Assembly (NCBI GenBank): GCA_008508345.1
Contig: QNGE01002980.1
Location: 33,353 to 97,352 of the forward strand
Direction of reading: 5' to 3'
DNA from: Paragonimus westermani
Taxonomy: Eukaryota; Platyhelminthes; Trematoda; Plagiorchiida; Troglotrematidae
Length of the DNA: 64,000 nt
The translations under genes and the position numbers were made by a program. The notes under the pieces were generated by a model that ran no database searches, was not told the DNA's origin, and worked only from the letters and a program-made list of their open reading frames with translations. Below, in pieces: positions 12,480-24,600 of this stretch. Positions within the stretch are counted from its first letter, which is position 1, and each line of letters starts with the position of its first letter.

Positions 12480-15400
12480 CCGTTGGATCATGTAGACCGT
12501 GATAAAATATCCAAGCATCTACAGGCTAACCATTCGGAGCAAATCACCAGTGTTAGTGGTAGGCGGTTAAGCGTTCCACCCATCGTTACTTCACAGTTGT
12601 TCGTTAGAATTAAGAGGTACATGCAGGCCGGTGGTGTGGCCTGCATGGCTTGCACGACTTTTGTGTGTGAACATAAAACCGGATTGCGTGATCTAAAGGC
12701 GACCGAGTCAGCAGTAGACAACATCCGCTGTCTGACCAATTTGAGCTGGTTGTCCGGGTTTTTGTATACAGTATGGGACGCCTAATTTGGGCCAGCCCCG
12801 TGATCAGTGTCTTTTGAATGCGCGACGAATGCACTGTCGATGGATTTGGTCGAACCTGTCCCGAGTTACTCTGGATGGTGTCCTTCGATCCTACTTGACA
12901 AACGCCTCACCATGTGATCTACATATTCTGCCGTACAACTGCAGGGCAATGAATACACCATCATGATTTGGTCGAGGACGGAGTTTGTCTGTCCACCTCT
13001 AAGTCAGCAGGTGGATATTGTGAACTAACTGCGTAGCGTTGTCGTTCGAGATGTGTGTCGAACAGTCTGATAAAGTCGGCAGTTGAGTGTCTCTGTTGCA
13101 CATCATTCTTAAAAGGGGGGCGAATGGAGACAGCCTTCTTCATCATGGTAATCTAATTCGGCACGAATCAACTCAAGTAAGAAAGTTTGCAATATAACTT
13201 CATGGTATCACTTCGTTTGTTGTAGGGTGACAGATAAGTCGGTCAAACGTCAACAAATCAAAGGCTGCTGTAACACTGCAAGATTCCAAAGGCTTGTTCC
13301 ACTCGTGGATCGGTGTTTAGTTAGATGTCAAGCATTGAAAGCAATCCGCGCATATTTGCTCATACTACACACAATTCTAATCCACACTATTGCCGTTCGA
13401 TACAAAGAACAGATTGTTTCACGTACATGTATTGGACTAAGCACGAATAGTCATAACAACTTGTGTTCGGCATGTCTTGAATCACGTATATCTTATCAAT
13501 TGATCAAGATACCTGACGTTCCAGTGAAACAGTAACAATAATGAGATTTTTTGGCAATCGTTGCTTTCAGTTCTTGTTCTCATTTTATGTTTCATCCGTA
13601 AGAATGCTTGACAGAACACATTCTAGGTAAATAGGCTACTGATGTGGTTTTAAACACCAAAAACCTGCCACATTTGTTTCATCTACTCTAGTGAAAGATG
13701 CATCAGAATCGTAAGTGTGATGAATACCTGCCACCTAACATCTTAGAGTATAGCGGAATTGCCTTTTACTCATTAAGGCGAATCATTGTAGAGAACCTTC
13801 CAACTGATTTTACCAATTCACGCATCTAAGAAAGTTGTATCACTATTTCTCCACAAATTGACTGAGAGTTACTTTAAGCAACATTGTGGCGTCCCCACCA
13901 GTTTCAGGAAACTGTCGCCTTATATCCGACTTCGCAAACCTCTCTCCACGGTAAGCTACTTCCCCTATAGTTTAGGTTTATAATCTGCAGACCTCTACTC
14001 TTTTTCTGGGTCATGTTGCATTGGAAGATCTTATAAACACGCAGATTTTGTTTCCAGTAAGGTCAGCCAGTGAAAGGCAGTAAGGTTTAAGATACTGTCT
14101 ACAGCTGAAATGATTGAAATTCACTTCTAAATCCCATCCATACGTTCGCCCAAAGCGTGGTGTTCAGACGTGCGAATGGTCTTGGTTATTATCTACTGCA
14201 AGTTTGTCAAAATCCACCTTAGTCTTGGTTACGGCTTGACGTTGATTTGACTGACCTTATCAATCAACCGTTCCCTGTTTATCACAGTAACGACTCCCTT
14301 GAGAAATTATTGTATAACTGCGGTGTGTTTGGTCAGATGATGAACCTTCTGTTTGTTGCGCCATGTTTTTTTGAGTTCTTAATAATTGTAAAGTGTATCA
14401 CAAATCCTCATCCAAAATTTTATTCAATTTTACTCGCAATTCTTACCTGTCTACAATTTTGACTTGATCCAATGTTGAACATTTAACTGAGCACACTCGG
14501 TCTCTTTTCTCCACACTGAACTAGAATTCTAAACCATTTCGTTTCTCCTATTCTTGACTTGACTGGGAAATAGAAACAACGATGTTTTAAAACCAGTAAC
14601 AAGGGTTTGTCGAGAGTGCTGACGTGTGGGTAAACTCTGTGGAGTAATTGCCATTGACCAGAGTATGTTAAAAGGTGAATACATACCTCTCGAGTTGTAA
14701 GAGATATACCACTATCACAGTCTGGTTCGTGTGACTGTCTGCAAACCGAGAGATAATCCGAAACACACAAGAATACTTCGCACATCAAGTAAGCTTGTGG
14801 TTCACCGACAAGCGAACAGGAAGAGTTACGCGTATTGATGACTTTGGCGAAGGAAGGGGAACTGGTACTGATGTGTTGTAGTAAAGGAGAGCTAGTTTTA
14901 AATATGTTTATGGATGGCCGCAGCCAGTCGTTAATAAAAGTTTGCAACTAATTCTAATATAACAAAGCTGCACTCTTGTGGAGAATTAAGGAGAGTATCG
15001 TTTGCTACGAGTAAAATTTCCGCAACTAAATCCAGATAGAGATGTGATAATGTATTCAAGAAGGCTTGTATTAACATGAGAAGCGTAGCTAGATGAACGT
15101 TTGATGTTACATTCAGCGCACGTTGTAAGTCGACGAGGACAAATGAAGCGTACTAACTGTACGTGACGTGAAGTCATTTAAAAATCCGATGAAATGCAGA
15201 AAACGTATCAGTAACAAATTCGGGGAATGAGCGGGTGTACGGTATGCCCATCGCACAGATATTCACAACGACGGAGCTGGTGGTGCAGAATATACGAAGA
15301 TTGAGGAAGGTGAAATAGACTGCAGTAGAACATAAAAGAAAGATGACAATAGACAGGTTTGCCACAAGTATCGATAGGTGACCATTCTTTAAAGAAATCC

Positions 15401-18400
15401 TTATTCTTGGTTAAAAGATAAGCAAAACTTCGATGAAATGACAGCCACAGTGTATAGGAAACAAAACAAATAAGCTGGAGAAGTGAAAAGTGATAGATTA
15501 GCTAATGCTGCGATCAAGACCTTACGGATGACTGTTTCGTTCGCAAAGTGGTCGTCATTGGTGCCACACACTTGTATACCTTTGCTTATTTGCTGTTCAC
15601 AAATTTACTATGTTAGGAATTGTCAGATTGAATCCATGAACATCTTTCAGCGTGGTATGTGATGATAACAAACAGCCAACACTACCTGATCGCCATTAAA
15701 GTACAGTGGATAGAGCTTTCAGTCACCTGCAAAAAATCCCACACCCAAACTCAATCCGTCATGTAGCAATTATCATCAGCAACATGGGGACGTTGTATGG
15801 CCTTAAATTGCGCAGGCCATACAAACTACCAGCCAAATGTTCGCGGAATACCTGACCCAAACCAAATGTGAGGCCAACTAACACATTATCGCACATCCCT
15901 GTGGACCATCTGTGCACAGCATGCTTTCAAAACAACAAACACATCCTCACCAGATTACATTTACCTGGAGTAACACCTCGTGTTACTTCTTTGGTTACAC
16001 AAATAAATCAAATAAACCCGTTGAAATGGTACAAATTCGATGCGAATAGCAACAGCAGCTGTTTCTTACCATTTTTTTCTCATGAAGGTTCACCGCGAAT
16101 ATAAGTACACAACATACAAGGTGTCGAGAGAATGGTATGGAAACTGTAACTACCTTCACTGTACATAATGGACTGTTCTGGTTAGCTATATCCTGGATTG
16201 AAGTTGCTCTAACCAAAGGTGTCTATATGATCAGTATCGTCTGAGGGTCTATCAACAAAGTATTCAAGCTGTTCGGAAGTGGTCGTATTCCAGACCATAG
16301 CATACTTCACACGATCAACCGCAGAAAATGGAAGTCAAAACGAAGTTAAAACAAGGTTGAGACCGTGTACACAATAGTTTCACCGAGACCACGTCCCACA
16401 CTAGTAAACCATTTATTCTTTAGAAAATATGGTTTAAAAACAAGTCATGCGATCCACCAGTCCGAATTAAGTGGTGCAACACGCAGATATTTTAGTTGCG
16501 TTCATTTTGTAAAGAGAAGTTAAAAAAGCAACGCAGAACAATGAACAAAAAGTGTGAATTCTCCATTGAATGAAAAGAGGTGGGTTAAGATGAACACTAA
16601 CAGAATTGACAGTTTGAAAGCTGCTTTAGTAGTGAGCTGTGGAACGGAAACTGATGTGTCACTATCCCTTAAAGGCCTGTCGTTAACTTCACGCCTCTGG
16701 TATTGAGCGATCCATCTCGTAGCGAAGCTGGTTTTTCCATAGACTGCAATGAGAAATAACGACAGGTTAGGTTTTATAACTTCGCAATGGTTCTCAACGG
16801 TTATTTTAGCCTGATGTAAAAATGCATTAGAATCACTTAGTGCGTGCCTGCGGAGAGATGGCTTTTACGGTGTGTACGACAGGGACTTCAAATGTGCATT
16901 GTTTGTTTTTTTGAAGTACGGCTCGAAATGGATGCTTCATGTGCGTCACAGAAAAAAGCTCGCATGTGAGGTCAGTGCAAACTGATAGTACGCTTTGAGC
17001 AACCTGAAGAGAATTTTCAAGTGTTTTGTTCACGAATGTACTGCCATAGATGGTCCCACGCTGAATTTTGGGCAATATTTCAAGGTATTTGGAAAGCAGA
17101 TTGGAGTTTTGAACCAATAATTCTCTAACGACAAATGGAACAATAGATTCGGAATCCGTGTAGTTTTTACGCGGGCCAGGGTGACAGTGCTGGCGATAAT
17201 GCGGAAAGCCAATTTGATTAACATCATTCTAGCAACCTTTTCCGACACTCTGACAGAAGACTTTAAAAGTTTCTCTGACATAAAAGGTTTGTGCACTTGA
17301 AAATAAATTGACTTTCGCTGCCTTAGAGATTGAAAGTCGTTTTTCTCGCAATTTTTTTCCGATTCTATTGTGTACATTCTGTTAAAAGTAAACGGAAATT
17401 ACCATTTGTCTCTGTCTGCATCTACAGTCGTGTTCTTACAATCTAATTAGCCCTGTTTCTTGTCGAAAACAACGTTTTTGCATCAGAATTAACCGTAGAA
17501 CAGAAACAAACAGGCCACCTTGTTTTGCTTGCTGGAAGCAGATCAGTGCAGATCTTGAGAATTCATGTCTGCTGGACACGAAACAAGAAATGAACAATAT
17601 AGGATCAGGATTAAGAAATGCAGCTTCAAGTTTCGTGACACTGAGGAGTCGTCGCCTACCTCTGTATGACCTCCGACAATCACACACTCCGAAGAGAGTC
17701 TTTGGTTTAGGGTTAGAGGTCCATCACTTATGTTGCATGTCTAAGAATTGCAGCCATTAGAGCACGTGTATTTCGAAGAAACCATGACGGACGAATGATC
17801 AGCAAGCTAGGAAAACTCAATAAACTACAAAAGTCGAATACCAATAGGGGGCGTTTACGGCCTCGAGCGTCATGTAATAACACCCAAAAGGCAAGACGAA
17901 GTCAAGTTTTCCGCTTTCAAATGACTACCATTGGGACACCATGTGATATAGCAGAATGATTGAATTTGGACAGAAACAACCAACAAAGCTGGTGTTCAAG
18001 TCAACAATTTAGTAACTGGTATTCAGTTTCCTTATCACCAAATATTTTCGTTGAGAGATAACTGCCAAGATGATTATCACATGGCCGGGTGGAAAAAACG
18101 CAAGACCATTATCACAGCCAACGGAATCCTAATGTGAAAAGCTCATAGCGTTATGTTTGATTAATCAACACGCTCGGTTGGGTGTGCGTTTGACTGTGGT
18201 GAAACAATGTACACCATGGCTTACTATAACGCTGTCTGTTTGGCAAAATTGAACAATGAGAATAAAAACAGAACAGAAGTTTTTAGCGACTTGGCAGAAA
18301 GAATGCAATAGTTCTTCCGAATAACTTTAAAGGAAGCCAACAGTAATGCATGGACGTACTATGCGCAGACATTTTTCTCGAATCCCATTATGTACATATA

Positions 18401-19660
18401 TATATATGTCTAACGATCAGATACGGCAGAAGTGATGGAAATGTGGACTGGATACAAAAGGTCTGGTTGCGTAAGATTTAAGGACGGTGTTCCGATGATG
18501 CAACATGGGGAAAAGATAAATAGTTGCCCTTCTTGGTTTACTAAGCAACAGTCACTCAAATGGTGCAAGAAGCTTTAACGCTATAGTTCCTTGAAAACTC
18601 TTATTCATGGTTAAGCATTTAAAAGTGTTGACACTCAAGTTTTACTCAAATGAAAACTTTCAGCTAAACTGCGAAATGAACTTCAACGCTGCAAACAACG
18701 TACCGATTAGGGAAGATAGGTAATCCCAAACCTTAACGAAACTTAATTTAAAAGTGTTTCGAATGCAGAGGCCTCCAATGGACTGACCTTAAACATAACA
18801 CCCATCAGAAGACGGAAAGTCATTCCCCAACTGAACGGATTGCCCATCCTGCCCACAGTACCCACAGTGTGAGCATGACTTATAAAGGTGAAAAATAAAT
18901 TTCACATGATTTGTTTCGTTACTCAACCCATCAGACATTTGGTGATATTTTACTTTTCCTAACGTGCATAGGATTCCCTCCTATAGCTGCTCGAATGTAA
19001 GGAACCAGTGTTCTAATTCAATTTCGTTAGGCACTGCATAATCTATGTCAACATTAGGTTAATCGTCGGTCGTCAGATGCATTCAGTCATGCGGCAATCG
19101 ACAAACAGATGTCATGATGTTAACCTATCTGTTATTGCCTACTGATCACGGTGTGCCCTACCCAGCAGCTTCAACAACTCGATGAATGCGGCCGCCGTCT
19201 TCCTGGATAGCATTATCTTTCTTTGTCCTAAAAGTTCGGAAACGAATGGCAACCGTAAATATGGCACATTTGTTTCAAGTGTTTCTACCCTACGCCATTT
19301 TGCCTATTAGTTGAATGTCAGCCTAACGTCACACAGAAGCAAACGTTGCTTTCAGTAGAAGTCGTACTCAAATGCACCTAAATCAATGTTTCACTTAAGC
19401 ATGACGTTCGTTTCTAGGGTTAGACGAACTACCCGATTTAGAAATCTTTCGATCGATTTGGTTAGATAGTCTGGAAGGTCATAAAAACAAATGGAACATG
19501 TGAGCAGGCGATACGCTACAGGTGTTTAATAGTCTGTGATCTAATCGTTTTACTAATTCAAACAACTAATATTTCTACTTTTGAATTGACACTTGCCTAC
19601 AATTTAAAACGTCAAAATCTTCTGTATTTTAGTTTTTGTCGCGATCAGTTATCCAAACAC
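12480..19660. other. Long stretch without recognisable gene
   Basis: No family could be assigned. Open frames of 90-155 codons at 14483-14947 (-), 16833-17117 (-) and 17030-17377 (-) have no motifs I recognise; the last two overlap in different frames and could be one frameshifted relic. A plus-strand run at about 17528-17755 reads as a helical, spliced-exon-like segment but lacks firm splice support. A short (AT)n tract lies at 18395-18408. Nothing else stands out. Confidence 0.45.
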
Positions 19661-19666
19661 CTCGTT

Positions 19667-19951
19667 TTACTCTTTGCAGTTGAGTTTGCTAGCGTCTAAC
19701 TGATAGTATTCTGGATTTCCAACGTTGTCTGGCCCCCTATAAATAAAACTGGCTACCAACTTTTTGTTAACCTGCTGCGTGATCATTGGTTTACTAACGT
19801 TCTGCCACATCAGTAGAATATTTAGTCTTGGTTGTAAATAATCTCTATCACTTCTATTACACCTCCTTTCTCCAACCGATATCATATTCATCGCACTCAT
19901 GCCGCTAAAGTGCCACAGGAAATATAAACAAACTGTCCACAAACGGGACAT
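19667..19951 (-). CDS. Hypothetical exon with signal-peptide-like start
   Basis: The 94-codon frame begins MSRLWTVCLYFLWHFSGMSA, which has the basic start and hydrophobic core of a signal peptide, followed by a polar region with several cysteines. It lies downstream of syntenin on the same strand. The final codons are followed by AAAGA-GTAAAA, which could be a splice donor, so it might be a first exon of a secreted or membrane protein. No family is recognised and there is no conservation evidence; chance is quite possible. Confidence 0.2.
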   Translation of the reverse strand: MSRLWTVCLYFLWHFSGMSAMNMISVGERRCNRSDRDYLQPRLNILLMWQNVSKPMITQQVNKKLVASFIYRGPDNVGNPEYYQLDASKLNCKE

Positions 19952-20122
19952 CTTGGGACTAATTACTGTCTTGTTTCAGAAAGTGAGTTACATTCATCAT
20001 CTTGATCATTTCATACACAAAAATAAAGGGCCGTTTAAAACACACGCATAGTTGCGCCAACCGAAAAGTGACGGTCATCTCTACATTAATTTTGAGCCGA
20101 AGATCCTCGCAAGAAGGCCACC

Positions 20123-20320
20123 TTAGGTGACCCATATGTCGTGCGTCAGAAATAGCTCATAATGCTGTGTTCCTTTCAGTCTGTCTTCAACATAACTTGG
20201 GAAGTTTACGCATTCCGAGCAGGGCCTAAGAGACAAATATCCAAATTCGACTTCACTAATAAACCAACCTTTCAGTTGTACACTGCTACATGATACCTCA
20301 ATCATTCCTACTGAAGTCAA
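20123..20320 (-). CDS. Hypothetical small ORF or exon
   Basis: A 65-codon minus-strand frame with balanced amino-acid composition (segments SCSSVQLKGWFISEVEFGYL and CSECVNFPSYVEDRLKGTQH). A possible acceptor (CTTCAGTAG) lies just inside the frame at its start, before the second methionine. It does not join in phase to the last syntenin exon. No known domain; listed only because it reads more like protein than its surroundings. Confidence 0.15.
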   Translation of the reverse strand: MTSVGMIEVSCSSVQLKGWFISEVEFGYLSLRPCSECVNFPSYVEDRLKGTQHYELFLTHDIWVT

Positions 20321-21343
20321 TCACAAAATCGGTTACCTACGACTGAAGCAACACCTGATATCAGACATATCTATAGAATGCATTCCAAGTCAAAATCTAA
20401 ACATTTATGTGGAGAAACAAGTGCGACAAGAGCAGCTGACCGACAAGCCAGTTTTAACTAGTTGACTTGAAAATACAAAAGATTTCGATACCTTTGTATA
20501 CAAATTCAACAATACCATATCCTCCTCATCGCTATCAGCAACATTTTTACTGTTATTAGCAGCAACAGTCCAGTGGTTGAAAATGATGATCGACTATCAC
20601 AGGTTTACCGGCCAGCGACAAGTCAAACCATGTCGTGTGAAAATTGCTCGTAGCTGTCTTCACTTCCATATGCTAACTCATATACACACTCCCACAACCT
20701 TACTCCAATCGGCTGCAACACTGGCAAGGCATGTTTAATGTGAGGGAAGATCAGGTGTCATACATAGCCCAACTGCTCCAACTCATCTGTACGTAAGGAG
20801 TAAACATAGAAACTTATCTTACTCTCAACAACAAATATGTCAACCGTTATGTGCCACTGAAAACTTACGTCGATGGTAAAACATGCGAATGAGGCTAATT
20901 CCTTTCCGCTTTGGCTGGTATGCAGCGCATCTGTGCAACTGACTTACGTGCACGCCTCCCAAGCTTCACCAAAAGAGGCTAGCCAGTTACTCAAGATAAC
21001 AGATTAACGGAGAACACCTCAGGATCCATGCAATTTTTTATACCCCTACAGATAGTGACACAGCAAGTCCACGTAAATATTGCGGTCTTCTGGAGGCACT
21101 TGAAAGCGTGGTAGTTCAGAGTGTATTCGGTGCAACGCAGAATTGTTTAACTTCACCTGTGCTACTGTAAACATAGTCCCAAAACATACCATGTACATAC
21201 ACACAATATTCACCTATAGCAACACTGCTTATTGAGTCAGATGATGAGAACCACGAACGGAATCGCAAATGAAAGATAAAACGTTTATGTAGGGACGAAT
21301 CTTCTTCCATGATGAGAAATTGTTACATACAAACCGATGACAC

Positions 21344-21611
21344 TCACTGGCGTGCAAGTTGTCGATAAACCGAGTGCGGCAACAAAGTCAAGCGCACAGA
21401 GGATCCGCGATTACGAAGCAACGCAACCAACTGCTTGTCTTTAAGTCCAAGCACATTTTGTCCGTCCACTTCTACAACCTGATGGTTGGTCAACACACCG
21501 TTGCGAGCAGCGCTCGAGTCTTTGACGATGGCAGTGATCACTCCATGCTCCACGGTGATGCCAAGACATCCAGAACTGTTCTTGTTTACCACAACAGTCC
21601 GTTCGAGTGGG
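21344..21611 (-). CDS. SDCBP: Syntenin coding exon 3: PDZ2 and C-terminus
   Basis: Starts after the acceptor TGTCTAG (AG at 21613-21612). The split Arg codon completes as CGC and the frame reads RPLERTVVVNKNSSGCLGIT, then ITAIVKDSSAARNGVLTNHQ and VDGQNVLGLKDKQLVALLRN, closely matching vertebrate PDZ2 (SIVKDSSAARNGLLTEH, INGQNVIGLKDSQI). It ends VYRQLARQ and a TGA at 21346-21344. That TGA lies inside a GTGAGT string, a potential donor, so an alternative longer C-terminus cannot be excluded. No clear AATAAA was found just downstream. Confidence 0.9.
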
Positions 21612-24600
21612 CTAGACATTTCGAAAAGGGCATAAGAAAACTTTGTGATGGAATTGTTGAACAAACCAGCGATGCAAAACCAACTTATAGTCATACTCAT
21701 GCCACTTGCTTTGCGCATATTGGCGACTTTGGGCTCCACGATTACATCAAATACCGCAGAAACCAACAAAAAAGTATTGTGACATTACGTAGATGTCGAA
21801 AAATTTTCCATAAGATCAGACGTAACGATGTGACGGACAACTGTTTTTGACAATTCCTTCTCAAGTCAATACAGTTACGTAGGTTTAAACAAAACTTCGC
21901 AAGACAAACCACATAAAACAAGAAGTGACTTTTAACGAACGACACTAAGGGCTACTGCTAGACCCCATACAATAATTGATTCGGTATGACGGGTCAAACT
22001 TAGACTGAATGTTGCGTCACATGGTCCGGGTCAGATCAGTCGCATCCACTCAAACCACAGGAATATCTGACCCTGACGACGTGACGTAACATCCAGTCTA
22101 AGTCCGACCCGTCAGACCAAATCAATTATTGTATGGGGTCCAGCAGTAGTCTCTAGTGTCATTCGATAAAATTCCCTTCTTGTTTTTCGCGAGGTGTCTT
22201 AGGAAGTCGTGATTGAACCTACGTAACTGAATTGACTTGAAAAAGAACTGTCGAAAACAATTGCTCGTCATATTGTTACTTTCCGTTATACCATTTTTTC
22301 AACTCCCTAGGAAGAGTGAACGCAGAGGACCATGGAGAGTTTTATCAACGCAGAAGGAACGTAAGATATCACAATGAATTGCGAAACAGAGGGTACGAGT
22401 AAACAGATACAACTGTTGCAACCGAGGACCCTTAGAAAGTAAAGAAAGTGACAGCTTTCAAGCGAGCTTTTTTTAGTGCCCAGAGAGAAAGTGAAGTACC
22501 GGTGTACAGCCTTTGCATTTATAGGTTGTTAGCAACTTTCGAGCTGGATCAGCTAACGAAACAATCAAGTGCAATCACTAAACTTGAAAATCAAACAAAA
22601 TGACCAACCCTCAAATGGTCAAAAATGATCGATTTAATTCAATCAGCGATTAGTATACATTTTTAGGAGAAGGTATCTTTTCAGAAATGGGTAACCCACT
22701 AACAACAGGCAACAGTTGAAGAACTGTGCATTCTTACAAGGTGGAGAGGTACAAGTTAAACAAGCTTTAACACATTCCATGAAACAATTGTACCAGCGAA
22801 CCAAACAACTGTCCATCTGAGAAGAGAGGAAAAGGTAAAGCGGACTATGCTGAACAGCACGTGTACGCACGCATATAAACAAAGAGAGGAAGAGAGGAAA
22901 ATTGACCTTTTCATGTCGTTTGTAACCACTAATCGGATATCAAACTTGCGTGATGTTGCAATGATTAGGAAAGCTGGAAACCTGTAATGCAAACTATTTA
23001 TAGGATAGTTACTTTGTTTGAGTTAATCACGTGTGAAGGACCCTACAGCAATGAATCAGAAGGGCTTAGTATTAATATCAAACGAATTAGGTATTCAGAC
23101 CTAGATGTGTAGCTAACGGAGAGGACGGCTTCAGAACTTCGCAATGAGTATGATCAGCCGTCAGCAATCGAGGAATTCTGTCAGTCATCGTTCAGTCTCA
23201 CTCTGAGGAGCACATCAAATAAGTTCGGCTTGTATCGTAACGTTCGACGTATCTGTGTTCAGTATAATGTCGAAAGTTTCAGAAACCTTAATGAATTCGC
23301 AGAATAGAGCATTTGGTAGAAGTGTCTGGTAAGCAGACCAAAATGAACCTGTGTGTTATCAGCAGATAGCAAATGTTATCGAATTCATGCTAATCCAGCT
23401 TCCTTGAAAATTCATGCGGCTCACTTTCATGGATCGTTTGAAAACAGTCAACCACTGAGATGACGTTTACGTGGGGTGTTGTGTCAGCATGGGGTAAATA
23501 TATCTAAAATGTAGTGCTTGATAGGAGGAGTGCACCTAGTGCGCAGTATCGCCGGCAAACTGCTGATGGCTACATCGTAGCTTTAAAGTGGAATTTGGCC
23601 AACAGACACACTACGTACTGTCACATCTATCGTCTGCTAATTCAGGTAGGTGGAAGAAGGAGCGTTCGACATCGAGAAGAACTTCACGATGGTAGGTGGA
23701 GATGATGCGACGGCAAAACACTGGTCACACAATTGGGTTTGAGACTTCCTTTACGTAGGAGCCACTTGAAAAAATTCAACGAATATCGAGGGCAATCTTA
23801 TAACATGGATGGCTAAGAGAAAATAGTTCGTGTCAGCAAAGTTATGTCGGAAGCTAGAAGAGAGTGATTCATTCACAATCACACTGTAGATTACGAAAAG
23901 CTTTGTATAATGCTGCACACCAGTCTTCATCTTTTGAAACCATACGTGTGTCAGGATGAAACCACCATCATTGTGTACGAGCCATTACATGAATGATTTG
24001 ATCGACACTTCTCTGACGCATCACGCGAAAAACCACTGGTCGACCTTCTCTAAGGTATTTGGACGTCTTCGTTGCTTCGGTCTCAGAGGGGTCTATAGTG
24101 AGTACCTGGTGCTGTGTTCAGCAAGACTACTTCCTGAGAAGATGGAACAGAGCTAAAAACAATGTACCGTGAGAATAAACACTAGTAGCTTCCAGTAGCA
24201 ACGTCAGAGCCAGAGGCTGTTGAAAGTGTAAAAGGAATTCGTTGATAAACCAGTGCGAATATGGAAGCTACAATCAAATACGGCCATTGTTGAACTTGTG
24301 CATCCTCTCTTAATCAAGCAAAGTTAGCATTCTGTGTAGAGTGATCGTGATTTCTGTTAGTAGTTGAGAAACTGGCGGTAAGGTTTGAGTACGCCTACTC
24401 TATTTTGCATTGGCAGTATTATTCACCTGTCAGCTTCGCAGCTTCTGTAAAAACTCGGGAACCATTATCGAGGTCATTGACTTTTCATAACAGGTATCGA
24501 GTCATATGAGTGTCTACGACACACTTTCAAATAATATTCTCTCAGATGTTTTCCATCCGTTGCACTTGGATGTATTCTGTTGTGCAGCAAAGTTGTCCAC

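Noticed and set aside
14483..14947. 154-codon minus-strand frame as a gene
   Set aside because: No recognisable motif, no splice or regulatory context, and length is within what chance allows in a 64-kb window.
16833..17377. Two overlapping minus frames as a frameshifted transposase
   Set aside because: A faint resemblance to hAT-type proteins could not be anchored to any catalytic motif.
20123..20320. A fourth syntenin exon joined through the GTGAGT at the stop codon
   Set aside because: Joining at either candidate acceptor gives a quick stop or wrong frame and no resemblance to the syntenin tail.
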